Source: Paraburkholderia sp. LEh10 | GTDB taxonomy: Bacteria; Pseudomonadota; Gammaproteobacteria; Burkholderiales; Burkholderiaceae | Reading direction: 5' to 3' | NCBI RefSeq assembly: GCF_017814945.1 | Contig: NZ_JAGIPX010000017.1 | Span: forward strand, 1 to 64,000 | DNA: 64,000 nucleotides | Shown: piece by piece, positions 52,478-61,033 of the stretch | How the letters are laid out: each line of letters opens with the position of its first letter | How positions within the stretch are numbered: position 1 is the stretch's first letter | Translations under genes and position numbers: made by a program | Notes under the pieces: generated by a model | Seen by the model: only the letters and a program-made list of their open reading frames with translations | Database searches by the model: none | Told to the model about the DNA's origin: nothing

Positions 52478-53959
52478 ATGAAGCCTTCCGACGGACGTCG
52501 CCCGGCACGCATTTCCGAACGCAAGCCACCACCGCGCCTCGTCGCGCGGTTCGTGGCGATCTCATGGCGCGACCTCGCGGTATCGTTCGGCCCGATCCTG
52601 CTGATCAGCGCCATCGCGATCTATATCGCCGTGCGCCTGATCCAGCCCGCGCCGCCCGACACGCTGACGATGGCGGCCGGCCCGAAAGGCAGCACCTTCT
52701 GGGTCGCCGCGCAGAAGTACAAGAAAATCCTCGCGCGCAACCGCATCACGTTGAACGTGCTGGAGACAGAAGGCTCCGCCGACAACCTGAAACACCTGAC
52801 CGATCCGCACGCGAACGTCGACGTCGGCTTCGTGCAGGACGGCATCGCGCCTTCGCGTGCGACGGACGGCCTGATGTCGCTCGGCAGCGTCGCGTATGTG
52901 CCCGTCGCGATCTTCTATCGCGGACCGCTTGTCACACTGTTGTCCGAGTTCAAGGGCAAGCGCGTCGCGATCGGCGCGGAAGGCAGCGGCACGCGCGAGC
53001 TCGCGTTGCAGTTCCTGAAGGCGAACGGCATCACGCCCGACGGCCCGACGAAGCTCCTGCCGCTGTCCGGTGACGAGGCCGCGAAGGCGCTGACGGAAGG
53101 CAAGATCGACGCCGCGATTCTCACGGGCGACTCCGCGCAGCCGCCCGTGATGGGCAAGCTCTACCGCACGGCGGGCGTGCAGTTCTACGACTTCACGCAG
53201 GCCCCGGCGTACGCGAAGCGCTTCCCGTACGTGACGCAGCTCGAAATACCGATGGGCTCGTTCGATCTCGGCAAGAACCTGCCGTCGACAACGCTGCACA
53301 TGGTCGCGCCCACCGAGGAACTGGTCGCACGCGACTCGCTGCATCCCGCGTTGTCCGATCTGCTGATCGAAGCGGCGCGCGAGGTCCACGGCAAGGCGAC
53401 GGCGTTGCAGAAAGCGGGCGAATTCCCCGCACCGCTCGCGCACGACTTCCCGATCAGCGACGACGCGTCGCGCTACTACAAGTCGGGCAAGGGCTTCCTC
53501 TACCGGATGCTGCCGTTCTGGCTCGCGAGCCTCGCGGACCGGCTGCTGGTCGTGCTGGTGCCCGTCATCGTCGTGCTGATTCCGGGGCTGCGGCTCGTGC
53601 CGTCGTTGTATGCGTGGCGCGTGAAATCGCGCATCTACCGCTGGTACGGCGCGCTGATCGCGATCGAACGTGAGGCGCTTGGCGATACCTCGGCGGCTGA
53701 GCGCGAGGCGCTCGTCGAGCGGCTCGACAAGATCGAGGAATCCGTCAACGGACTGAAAATGCCGCTGGCGTACGCGGATCAGTTCTACGTGCTGCGCGAG
53801 CATATCGGCTTCGTGCGGGCGCGCCTGACACGCGATCCGGAAGCCGCCACGCGTGACGGCGGCGGTGCGCCGGACACTGGCCTTGCGGCGGGCGCCCAAC
53901 CCGCCACCGTCGGCCGCGCCGAAGCCCGCGCGGCGAGTCACGAAGGCCACGGCAAATAG
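52478..53959 (+). CDS. TAXI-family solute-binding protein, membrane-tethered
   Basis: This 493-aa protein has an N-terminal membrane helix (about 34-56), a TAXI/NMT1-like binding domain (about 60-335; TMAAGPKGSTFWVAAQKYKK, FKGKRVAIGAEGSGTRELAL), a second helix (about 355-380, RLLVVLVPVIVVLIPGLRLV), and a cytoplasmic C-terminal part with a helical segment (about 395-450). TAXI proteins normally deliver substrates to TRAP permeases, but none is encoded here. A role as a tethered receptor is possible. Start has only a weak Shine-Dalgarno. Confidence 0.87.
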   Translation: MKPSDGRRPARISERKPPPRLVARFVAISWRDLAVSFGPILLISAIAIYIAVRLIQPAPPDTLTMAAGPKGSTFWVAAQKYKKILARNRITLNVLETEGSADNLKHLTDPHANVDVGFVQDGIAPSRATDGLMSLGSVAYVPVAIFYRGPLVTLLSEFKGKRVAIGAEGSGTRELALQFLKANGITPDGPTKLLPLSGDEAAKALTEGKIDAAILTGDSAQPPVMGKLYRTAGVQFYDFTQAPAYAKRFPYVTQLEIPMGSFDLGKNLPSTTLHMVAPTEELVARDSLHPALSDLLIEAAREVHGKATALQKAGEFPAPLAHDFPISDDASRYYKSGKGFLYRMLPFWLASLADRLLVVLVPVIVVLIPGLRLVPSLYAWRVKSRIYRWYGALIAIEREALGDTSAAEREALVERLDKIEESVNGLKMPLAYADQFYVLREHIGFVRARLTRDPEAATRDGGGAPDTGLAAGAQPATVGRAEARAASHEGHGK

Positions 53960-54189
53960 GAGAGCCGCGCGGGCCAGGCAGCCCTGGAAGGCAAAGCCGA
54001 CGACGAGAGCGGCCGGCCCGCGCGTGCCTCGCGACTGGGTTGCCGGCGTCCGCTGAAAACCTGCTGCCGCAACGTCATTTCGTCAAATGATGCGCACGCG
54101 GCGTGCTCCGCGTAAGATCGAAACAACCAGAACGGGCTGACGCACGGCATCCTCCGACAGCCCTCTGATTCAGGTAACCGGGAGACATC

Positions 54190-54834
54190 ATGACCGATGG
54201 CATCGACGCCAGGCAGCCACTGTGGTTTTACGATTTTGTCTCACCGTTCTCCTATCTGCTGCTAGAACAGCACGACAAGTGGCCTGAGCTGCCGTTCACG
54301 CTGACGCCCGTGCGTCTGAACGATCTGTATCGCCACTGGGGCCAGCGGGTCGCCTATGACGTGCCCGCAAAACGCATTTTCACGTACCGGTACGCACTCT
54401 TTCGCGCGGAGCAGTTGGGCATTCCGTTCCGCATGCCGCCTGCACATCCGTTCGACTCTTCAAAAGCGATCCTGCTCGCCGTCGCGCTCGGCTCGGAACT
54501 GACCACGGTGCGGGAAATTTTCCGCTTCATCTGGCGCGACGGGCGCGATCCGTCGAGCGCCGACGGCTTTGCCGATCTTTGCGAGCGCCTGAAAGTGCCG
54601 GACGGGCTGGAACTGATCGAGCGCGAATCGACGCTCGCGCAGCTGTCGCGCAACTGCGCAGACGCGATTGCGCTCGGCGTGTTCGGCGTGCCGACGTTCT
54701 GGCTGAACAACCAGTTGTTCTGGGGCGAGGACGCGCTGCCGATGGTGCTCTACTGCGCGCGCACGCCGAACTGGCTCGACTCGAAGGAAGTGAAACGGAT
54801 CACGTCGCTGCCGTCGGGATTGGCAAACGCTTGA
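54190..54834 (+). CDS. 2-hydroxychromene-2-carboxylate isomerase-like (DsbA-fold) protein
   Basis: This 214-aa protein has a thioredoxin-like fold of the kappa-GST/HCCA isomerase type. WFYDFVSPFSYL (about 12-23) carries the glutathione-activating serine and GVFGVPTFWLNNQLFWGED (about 165-185) the cis-proline loop. Such enzymes act on aromatic catabolic intermediates with glutathione, but no aromatic pathway gene is adjacent. ATG 54190 has GGGAGA upstream. Confidence 0.9.
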   Translation: MTDGIDARQPLWFYDFVSPFSYLLLEQHDKWPELPFTLTPVRLNDLYRHWGQRVAYDVPAKRIFTYRYALFRAEQLGIPFRMPPAHPFDSSKAILLAVALGSELTTVREIFRFIWRDGRDPSSADGFADLCERLKVPDGLELIERESTLAQLSRNCADAIALGVFGVPTFWLNNQLFWGEDALPMVLYCARTPNWLDSKEVKRITSLPSGLANA

Positions 54835-54858
54835 GCGGCGCGTTCGTGCATCGCGTTC

Positions 54859-54899
54859 GTTGCACGTCGCCTGTTGCACGTCGCCTGTTGCACGACGCT
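54859..54899. repeat. 14-bp tandem repeat
   Basis: GTTGCACGTCGCCT occurs twice (54859-54886), followed by a third, slightly changed unit, just after the isomerase gene. Confidence 0.9.
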
Positions 54900-55093
54900 C
54901 CCAACTCCGGCGGAGGGCTGGCTGTTGTGATCCCCGTCATACCGCGCCCGCTATGGCCGGCGCGTGGCAAACGGGCCTAAGGTTATAGCCTCGCGCGCGG
55001 CGAGGCGTCGATCAACGCCGCCGCATGCGCGAATGCACCATCTGACAAAAGCATTCGAACGCCATCAACGGGCCTTCCCCGCCCCGCCGATAC

Positions 55094-56122
55094 ATGGACG
55101 ACAACGCCGCTTCACTCGATATCTGGCTCGTGCGCGTGCTGCGCACGCTGCTCGTCGAGCGCAGCGTCACGCAAACCGCGCTGCGGCTGAACCAGACGCA
55201 GCCTGCCATCAGCACCGCGCTGCGCAAGCTGCGCGAAACGCTGAACGATCCCATCCTCGTGCGCGGCAAGTCGGGCATGGTGCCGACGGAGTATGGCGAA
55301 TCGCTGCTCGCGTCCGCGCAGAAGGTATTACGCGATGTCGATTTCGTCGCGACGCCGCACGGCGACTTCGACCCGGCGCGCTCGCGCCGCACGTTCCGCA
55401 TCGCCGCACCCGATTACCTGAACGACTTCTTCATGCCGACTGTGATCGCGCTGTTTCGCGAAGCGGCGCCGCACGCGAGGCTCGAAATCGAGTCGCTCGG
55501 GCCGCTGCTCGATCACGTGTCGGCGCTCGATGCAGGCGAACTCGATCTCGTGATCGGCAACTGGCCGAAACCCGATCCGCGCTTCGAGCGCAGCGATCTG
55601 TTCGCCGATACCGTCGTCTGCATGATGCGCGCCGATCATCCGCTGGCAAAAGCGCCGCTCACGCGCGACGCCTATCTCGCCGCTCCGCATCTCGCACCGG
55701 CGCACTACAGCGGCGCGCGCGGCGGCGCAATCGATACGGGCTTCGCGCGCGCACACGCGGCGCGCCGGATCGTCGCCACGCTGCCCTACTTCGGGCTCGT
55801 GCCGCAAGTGCTGCTGCAATCGGATCTGATCTTCACGACGACGCGCCGCTTCGCGACGCACTACGCGGCGTTGCTGCCGCTCGCCGTCGTCGATGTGCCG
55901 ATTCCGTTTCCGCGCATCAAGTGCTATCAGATGTGGCATCCGCAGCCGGACCGCCCAAGCGATGTCGCATGGCTGCGCGGGTTGATGTCGCAGGTGTCGG
56001 AGATGCTGGTGGCAAAGAAGGGACGGCGCTCGCGTGCGAGCGCGGGGAGCGACGACGAACGGAAAGAAAAAACGGGCGCAGCGCCTGTTCCCGCTGCGCC
56101 CGCTGGAGGAATCAGCCGGTGA
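55094..56122 (+). CDS. LysR-family transcriptional regulator
   Basis: This 342-aa regulator has a LysR helix-turn-helix (about 10-65; RSVTQTALRLNQTQPAIS) and a substrate-binding domain (about 95-305). The last 35 residues (KKGRRSRASAGSDDERKEK and beyond) are basic and low-complexity, and are encoded by DNA that also forms the xdh operon terminator. It is convergent with xdhC; control of the xdh genes is possible but unproven. Confidence 0.92.
   Translation: MDDNAASLDIWLVRVLRTLLVERSVTQTALRLNQTQPAISTALRKLRETLNDPILVRGKSGMVPTEYGESLLASAQKVLRDVDFVATPHGDFDPARSRRTFRIAAPDYLNDFFMPTVIALFREAAPHARLEIESLGPLLDHVSALDAGELDLVIGNWPKPDPRFERSDLFADTVVCMMRADHPLAKAPLTRDAYLAAPHLAPAHYSGARGGAIDTGFARAHAARRIVATLPYFGLVPQVLLQSDLIFTTTRRFATHYAALLPLAVVDVPIPFPRIKCYQMWHPQPDRPSDVAWLRGLMSQVSEMLVAKKGRRSRASAGSDDERKEKTGAAPVPAAPAGGISR
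56073..56102 (-). terminator. Intrinsic terminator of xdhABC inside the lysR 3' end
   Basis: CGGGCGCAGCG (56073-56083) pairs with CGCTGCGCCCG (56092-56102). On the minus strand it is followed by TTTTTTCTTTCC. It lies within the last codons of the convergent LysR gene. Confidence 0.85.
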
Positions 56123-56125
56123 TCA

Positions 56126-56716
56126 TCAGGCGCTGACGCAAACGGCGTCCTGAGCAGACCCGTGATCAGCCAGAGAAATCTGCTGAGAACGCACTTGCAG
56201 CAGTTCAGCGCAGACGGCGATTGCAATGGAAGGCGGCGCCTTGTCGACGATACCCGGCACGCCGATCGGACAGGTCATCTCGCACAGACGCTGCGCATCG
56301 ACGCCGCGATCGATCAGACGTCGCTCGAACTTCACACGCTTGGTCTTCGAGCCGATCATCCCGAAGTACGCAAAGTCGCGCCGCCGCATGATGCGCTCGG
56401 CGAGCGAGAAATCCAGCGCGTGGTTGTGCGTCATCACGAGGAAATACGCGCCGGGCGGCGCTGCGTCGACGATGGCGTCGGGCGTGTCGGTCGCTTCGAT
56501 CTGCACGTTCGCGGGCACTTCGTCCGGAAAGAGTTCGTCGCGCTCATCCACCCATTGCACGACGCACGGCAGACGGCCGAGCAGCGCGATCAGCGCATGG
56601 CCGACGTGGCCTGCGCCGAACAGCACGACATGCATCGGCGGCGGCAACCTTGTCGCGTGGGAACTGCGGCGGCCGATCTGAACCGGCATCTCCGCAAAAG
56701 ACGGAACCTGCACCAT
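56126..56716 (-). CDS. xdhC: XdhC-like molybdenum cofactor chaperone, N-terminally short
   Basis: The 196-aa product carries a complete C-terminal XdhC Rossmann domain (about 28-190; MHVVLFGAGHVGHALI, FLVMTHNHALDFSLAERIM, FAYFGMIGSKTKR, CPIG). XdhC proteins usually run about 300 residues or more and begin with a XdhC/CoxI domain containing a Cys-Cys-Gly-Gly motif; that part is absent here. The upstream sequence is only 22 bp from the xdhB stop, with AGAGGG as Shine-Dalgarno, so the short form seems to be the intended gene. XdhC loads sulfurated Mo cofactor into xanthine dehydrogenase, so altered function is possible. Confidence 0.85.
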   Translation of the reverse strand: MVQVPSFAEMPVQIGRRSSHATRLPPPMHVVLFGAGHVGHALIALLGRLPCVVQWVDERDELFPDEVPANVQIEATDTPDAIVDAAPPGAYFLVMTHNHALDFSLAERIMRRRDFAYFGMIGSKTKRVKFERRLIDRGVDAQRLCEMTCPIGVPGIVDKAPPSIAIAVCAELLQVRSQQISLADHGSAQDAVCVSA

Positions 56717-56738
56717 GACGAGTGCCCTCTTCTGAAGT

Positions 56739-59090
56739 TTAGCGTGCGGCGCGCACTGCGCGGATCGCCTTGAGGATTTCCTCGCCCGTCGCGGGCGCGT
56801 TCAGCGGCGGATTCACCTGATAGTTGCCCACGGCGGCGACGGCATCGCGGATCGCGAAGAACACTGAGAACGGCAGCAACAGCGGCGGCTCGCCTGTCGC
56901 CTTCGAGCGGTGAATGCTGTCCTCCGCGTTGCGGTTCTTGAACAGCCGCACGCGGAAATCGGGCGGCGTGTCGTTGACGGTCGGAATCTTGTACGTGGAC
57001 GGCGCGTGCGTCATCAGCTTGCCGCCCGCGTTCCACCACAACTCTTCCGTCGTCAGCCAGCCCATGCCCTGGATGAAGCCGCCTTCGACCTGGCCCACGT
57101 CGATCGCCGGGTTCAGCGACGCGCCGACATCATGCAGCGCATCGGCGCGCAGCACGCGCATTTCGCCCGTCAGCGTGTCGATCACGACTTCCGACACGGC
57201 CGCGCCATACGAGTAGTAGAAGAACGGCCGCCCTTGCAGCTTCGCCTGATCCCAATAGAGCTTCGGCGTCGCGTAGAAACCGTCGGACCACAACTGGACG
57301 CGCGCGAGATAGGCCTTCGCGATCACTTCCTCGAACGGGACGATGGCTTCGCCGACCAGCACGCAGTCGCCCGCGAAACGCACCTGCGCTGCCGTCACTT
57401 CGCCCGCGCCGAACTTCTCGGCGGCGAATGCGGCGAGCCGCTCGCGCAACTGGCGCGCGGCATCCTGCGCGGCCTTGCCGTTCACGTCCGAACCCGTCGA
57501 TGCCGCCGTGGCCGACGTGTTCGCGACCTTCGACGTATCGGTGGCCGTCACCCGCACGCGGCTAAAGCTCACGCCGAGTTCATGCGCGACGACCTGCGCG
57601 ACCTTCGTGTTGAGCCCCTGGCCCATTTCCGTGCCGCCGTGATTCACGAGCACGGAGCCATCCGTATAGATATGAACGAGCGCGCCTGCCTGATTGAAGT
57701 GCGTGACGTTGAACGCGATACCGAACTTGACAGGCGTGAGCGCGAGGCCCTTTTTCAGCACTTCGTTGTTGCGGTTGAATTCGAGCACTTCGGCGCGGCG
57801 CCTGCGATAGTCGCTTGTCGCTTCGAGTTCGTCGATCAGTTCGTGAATCACGTTGTCTTCGACGATCTGCCCATACGGCGTCTGGTTGCGCTCCGTCTTG
57901 CCGTACAGATTGCGGCGGCGCACGTCGAGCGAGTCCTTGCCGAGCGAGCGCGCGACGTTGTCCATGATGTACTCGATCGCGAATGCGCCCTGCGGGCCGC
58001 CAAAACCGCGAAACGCCGTGTTCGATTGCGTATTCGTCTTGCCGCAGAAGCCGTCGATCTTGACGTCCGACAGATAGTACGCGTTGTCGAAGTGGCAGAC
58101 GGCGCGCGTCATCACGGGGCCGGACAGGTCGGCGGAAAAGCCGCAGCGCGACGTCATATCGACACAAACGCCGTCGATCAAGCCTTCGTCGTCGTAGCCG
58201 ACGTCGTACGTGTAATGGAAGTCGTGGCGCTTGCCCGTCACCATCATGTCGTCGTCGCGATCAGGACGCAGCTTCACGGGACACAGCAGCTTCCACGCGG
58301 CGAGCGCTGCGCAGCACGCGAACAGGCCCGACTGCGATTCCTTGCCGCCGAAGCCGCCGCCCATGCGCCGGCATTCGACCAGCACGCTATGCGAATGCAC
58401 GCCCAGCACATGCGCGATGAGGTGCTGCATCTCCGTCGGGTGTTGCGTCGAGCACCACACGTGCATGCCGTCGTCGTCCTTCGGCACCGCGTACGAAATC
58501 TGCCCTTCCAGATAGAACTGCTCCTGGCCGCCGAGCAGCATTTCGCCCGCTTCGCGATACGTCGCGCGCGCGAGCTTCGACTCCGCGTCGCCGCGCGCAA
58601 GCTTCATCGGCGGGATCACGCTCTGGTTCGCGGCGCGCGCCTGCTGCGCCGTCAGCACGGCGGGGAGTTCCTCGAATTCGATGTCCGCGCGACGCGCGCC
58701 GAGTCGCGCCGCATCGTGCGACGTCGCGACGACGATGAACATCGGCTGGCCGACGTACTGGACGACGCCGTCCGCGAGAATGGGATCGTCGCCTTTGACG
58801 ATCGGCGCGCAATCGTTGTGGCCGGGAATGTCGCCCGCCGTGAAGACGGCGACCACGCCGGGCGTCGCGCGCACCTTGTCGAACGACATCGACAGGATCT
58901 TCGCGTGCGCTTTCGGCGATAGGCCGAGCGCCGCGTGCAGCGTGCCGGCGAGCTCCGGAATGTCGTCGGTGTAGGTTGCGCGGCCGCTCACGTGCAGATG
59001 CGCGGACTCGTGCGGGCGCGACACGTGCACTTGGGTAAATTCGGCGAGTTCCCTGGCGTCCTTCAGGAACGGTTCGGCTTGCTGGTTCAT
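56739..59090 (-). CDS. xdhB: Xanthine dehydrogenase molybdopterin-binding subunit
   Basis: This 783-aa subunit carries the Mo cofactor and oxidises hypoxanthine and xanthine to urate. Conserved stretches are GRATYTDDIPE near the start, GGGFGGKE, NTAFRGFGGPQG and the catalytic-glutamate region SKATGEPPLLLPFSVFFAI near 735-755. ATG 59090 with GGAG upstream removes a non-conserved 22-residue extension. It follows xdhA by 28 bp. Confidence 0.96.
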   Translation of the reverse strand: MNQQAEPFLKDARELAEFTQVHVSRPHESAHLHVSGRATYTDDIPELAGTLHAALGLSPKAHAKILSMSFDKVRATPGVVAVFTAGDIPGHNDCAPIVKGDDPILADGVVQYVGQPMFIVVATSHDAARLGARRADIEFEELPAVLTAQQARAANQSVIPPMKLARGDAESKLARATYREAGEMLLGGQEQFYLEGQISYAVPKDDDGMHVWCSTQHPTEMQHLIAHVLGVHSHSVLVECRRMGGGFGGKESQSGLFACCAALAAWKLLCPVKLRPDRDDDMMVTGKRHDFHYTYDVGYDDEGLIDGVCVDMTSRCGFSADLSGPVMTRAVCHFDNAYYLSDVKIDGFCGKTNTQSNTAFRGFGGPQGAFAIEYIMDNVARSLGKDSLDVRRRNLYGKTERNQTPYGQIVEDNVIHELIDELEATSDYRRRRAEVLEFNRNNEVLKKGLALTPVKFGIAFNVTHFNQAGALVHIYTDGSVLVNHGGTEMGQGLNTKVAQVVAHELGVSFSRVRVTATDTSKVANTSATAASTGSDVNGKAAQDAARQLRERLAAFAAEKFGAGEVTAAQVRFAGDCVLVGEAIVPFEEVIAKAYLARVQLWSDGFYATPKLYWDQAKLQGRPFFYYSYGAAVSEVVIDTLTGEMRVLRADALHDVGASLNPAIDVGQVEGGFIQGMGWLTTEELWWNAGGKLMTHAPSTYKIPTVNDTPPDFRVRLFKNRNAEDSIHRSKATGEPPLLLPFSVFFAIRDAVAAVGNYQVNPPLNAPATGEEILKAIRAVRAAR

Positions 59091-59118
59091 TCTGTTGGTT
59101 CTCCGTTTCCTGTTTGCG

Positions 59119-60636
59119 TCAGGCCGTCTCGCCGGCCGCGACGACTGCGCGCACATCGAGCGCGCTCTTTTGCAGCGGATCGTTCGGGCGCGTTTCGAGC
59201 CAGAAGCGGTACAGCGTGTTCTTCGCGGCCTCGAGCCGGTAGTCGCTCGTCGCGCGCATGTCGGAGAGCGGCTGGTAGTCTTTCGCGAGCGCGATCATCG
59301 CGATGTGCGCGGTCGCCTCGTGCCAGGCGGCATCGGCGAGCGCGGCTTCGGCATGCGTCGCGCGCTTCGGCGTCGCGGCCATCCCGCCGAACGCGATGCG
59401 CGGCTCACGGATCGTCTCGCCGTCGGCGATAAACGAGAACGCCGCGCACACAGCGGAAATATCCGAGTCGAAGCGCTTCGAGATCTTGTACGTGCGGAAC
59501 TGGAAATGCTTGCGCGCCTCGTTGCGCGCGGGCACCTTCAGACCGACGACGAACTCATGCGCGGCCATATCCTTTTTCTGATACGCGAGATACAGGTCTT
59601 CGAGCGGCAATTCGCGTTCGATGTCGCCGCCGCGCAGCACGACGCGCGCACCGAGCGCGATCAGGCCCGGCATCGAATCGCCGATGGGCGAACCGTTCGC
59701 GACATTGCCGCCAAGCGTGCCCGCATTGCGGATCGGCAGCGATGCGAAGCGCTGCCACATCTCGGTGAGTTCGGGATACTGCTTCGCCAGTTCGGCATAC
59801 GCGCGCTCGACCGTGACACCGGCGCCGATCTCGATCCAGTCGTCGTTCGTTTCGACCTTCTGCATGTCGGCGATCTGGCCGACGTACACGATATGTCCGA
59901 GCTCGCGCATCATCTTCGTGACCCACAGGCCGACATCGGTGCTGCCGGCGAGGATGCGCGTCGTCGGCGCGTCGGCCATGATCTTCGCGAGCGCCTCGAC
60001 GGTGCGCGGCGCGTCGAACTTCTGGCCGTTGCATTCGTAGTGGAAGGTGTCGCCGCGCTCAAGCTTCGCGAGCTGCTCGGCGAGCGCCTTCACATCGACG
60101 GGCGCTTTCGGCGCGGGCAACTGGAACATGCGCTCGGCCGCCTCGATGATCGGGCGATAACCGGTGCAGCGGCACAGGTTGCCCGTCAGCGCGTTGGCGA
60201 TGTCGGCCCGGTCCGGCACCGTTCTGCTCGCGCATGCGTGCTCATGGCCGTGCTTCTCGTACATCGACCACATCGACATCACGAAGCCTGGCGTGCAGAA
60301 GCCGCACTGCGATCCATGGCACTCGACCAGCGCCTGCTGCACCGGATGCAGGCCGCCGTCCGGCTGACGCAGGTCTTCGACAGTGAAGAGCGCCTTGCCG
60401 TCGAGCGTCGGCAGAAACTGGATGCATGCGTTGACCGCCTTGAAGCTGACGCCACCCGCGCCGTCGCGCTCGCCGATCACGACTGTGCACGCGCCGCAGT
60501 CGCCTTCCGCGCAGCCTTCCTTGGTGCCCGTGCAGCGCGCGTCTTCGCGCAGGTATTGGAGAACCGTGCGGGTGACGGGCGCGTCGGTGATCTCACGGAT
60601 CGCGTTGCGATGGTAGAAGCGGATGGGCTGGCTCAT
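59119..60636 (-). CDS. xdhA: Xanthine dehydrogenase small subunit (2Fe-2S and FAD)
   Basis: This 505-aa subunit passes electrons from the Mo site to NAD+. The first 2Fe-2S cluster uses C35? with C42, C47, C50 and C71 region residues in CTGTKEGCAEGDCGAC; the second uses C111, C114, C155 and C157 (CGFC, CRC). The FAD domain (about 190-380) includes ILAGSTDVGLWV and NAGTLGGNVANGSPIGDS. ATG 60636 removes a 27-residue extension of the open frame and matches the family start. First gene of xdhABC. Confidence 0.96.
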   Translation of the reverse strand: MSQPIRFYHRNAIREITDAPVTRTVLQYLREDARCTGTKEGCAEGDCGACTVVIGERDGAGGVSFKAVNACIQFLPTLDGKALFTVEDLRQPDGGLHPVQQALVECHGSQCGFCTPGFVMSMWSMYEKHGHEHACASRTVPDRADIANALTGNLCRCTGYRPIIEAAERMFQLPAPKAPVDVKALAEQLAKLERGDTFHYECNGQKFDAPRTVEALAKIMADAPTTRILAGSTDVGLWVTKMMRELGHIVYVGQIADMQKVETNDDWIEIGAGVTVERAYAELAKQYPELTEMWQRFASLPIRNAGTLGGNVANGSPIGDSMPGLIALGARVVLRGGDIERELPLEDLYLAYQKKDMAAHEFVVGLKVPARNEARKHFQFRTYKISKRFDSDISAVCAAFSFIADGETIREPRIAFGGMAATPKRATHAEAALADAAWHEATAHIAMIALAKDYQPLSDMRATSDYRLEAAKNTLYRFWLETRPNDPLQKSALDVRAVVAAGETA

Positions 60637-61033
60637 GTCTGTTGCTCGTTTCGGTTGGTCGCGTCCGCAGGGGAATGCGGGCGGTGCGGCTGACGGTTCG
60701 AAAAGTAGCATCATCAATATTCACAACCCATAGGCCCGATCGCATGGGGGACATATAACTGCGCCGATAAATTGAGACGGCGATGAATGCTGCGCCTTAT
60801 ATCGATTTGTCCGTTTTAGCATTGATTTCGTTGAAATACCTCGTATAGGACATACCGGCCTAGTATCTACGCTGCGATGACACGGGCGCCCGGACAGAAA
60901 AATTGACGGAAATCCGTCAGACCATGCGCCGAGCCCATTCTATCGACGAGAAGTTTATCAAATAGCTTCTGCAAGGGAATCGGTTCCATGGGAAAATCAT
61001 GCCTCCCCGCCGATTTCAAGTCTCGTTTTCCCC
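60637..61033. other. Divergent control region of xdhABC and the MFS gene
   Basis: The 397-bp region is AT-richer than its surroundings (for example about 60700-60870) and must hold promoters in both directions. It includes the inverted repeat at 60904-60919. No ORF in it is supported. Confidence 0.5.
60904..60919. promoter_or_regulatory. Inverted repeat upstream of xdhA and the MFS gene
   Basis: TGACGGA-AA-TCCGTCA is a perfect 7-bp inverted repeat about 115 bp upstream of the MFS start and about 270 bp upstream of xdhA. Could be a regulator site or hairpin. Confidence 0.5.

Noticed and set aside
56910..58922. 670-aa plus-strand ORF antisense to xdhB
   Set aside because: Codon-bias shadow; xdhB motifs are complete on the other strand.
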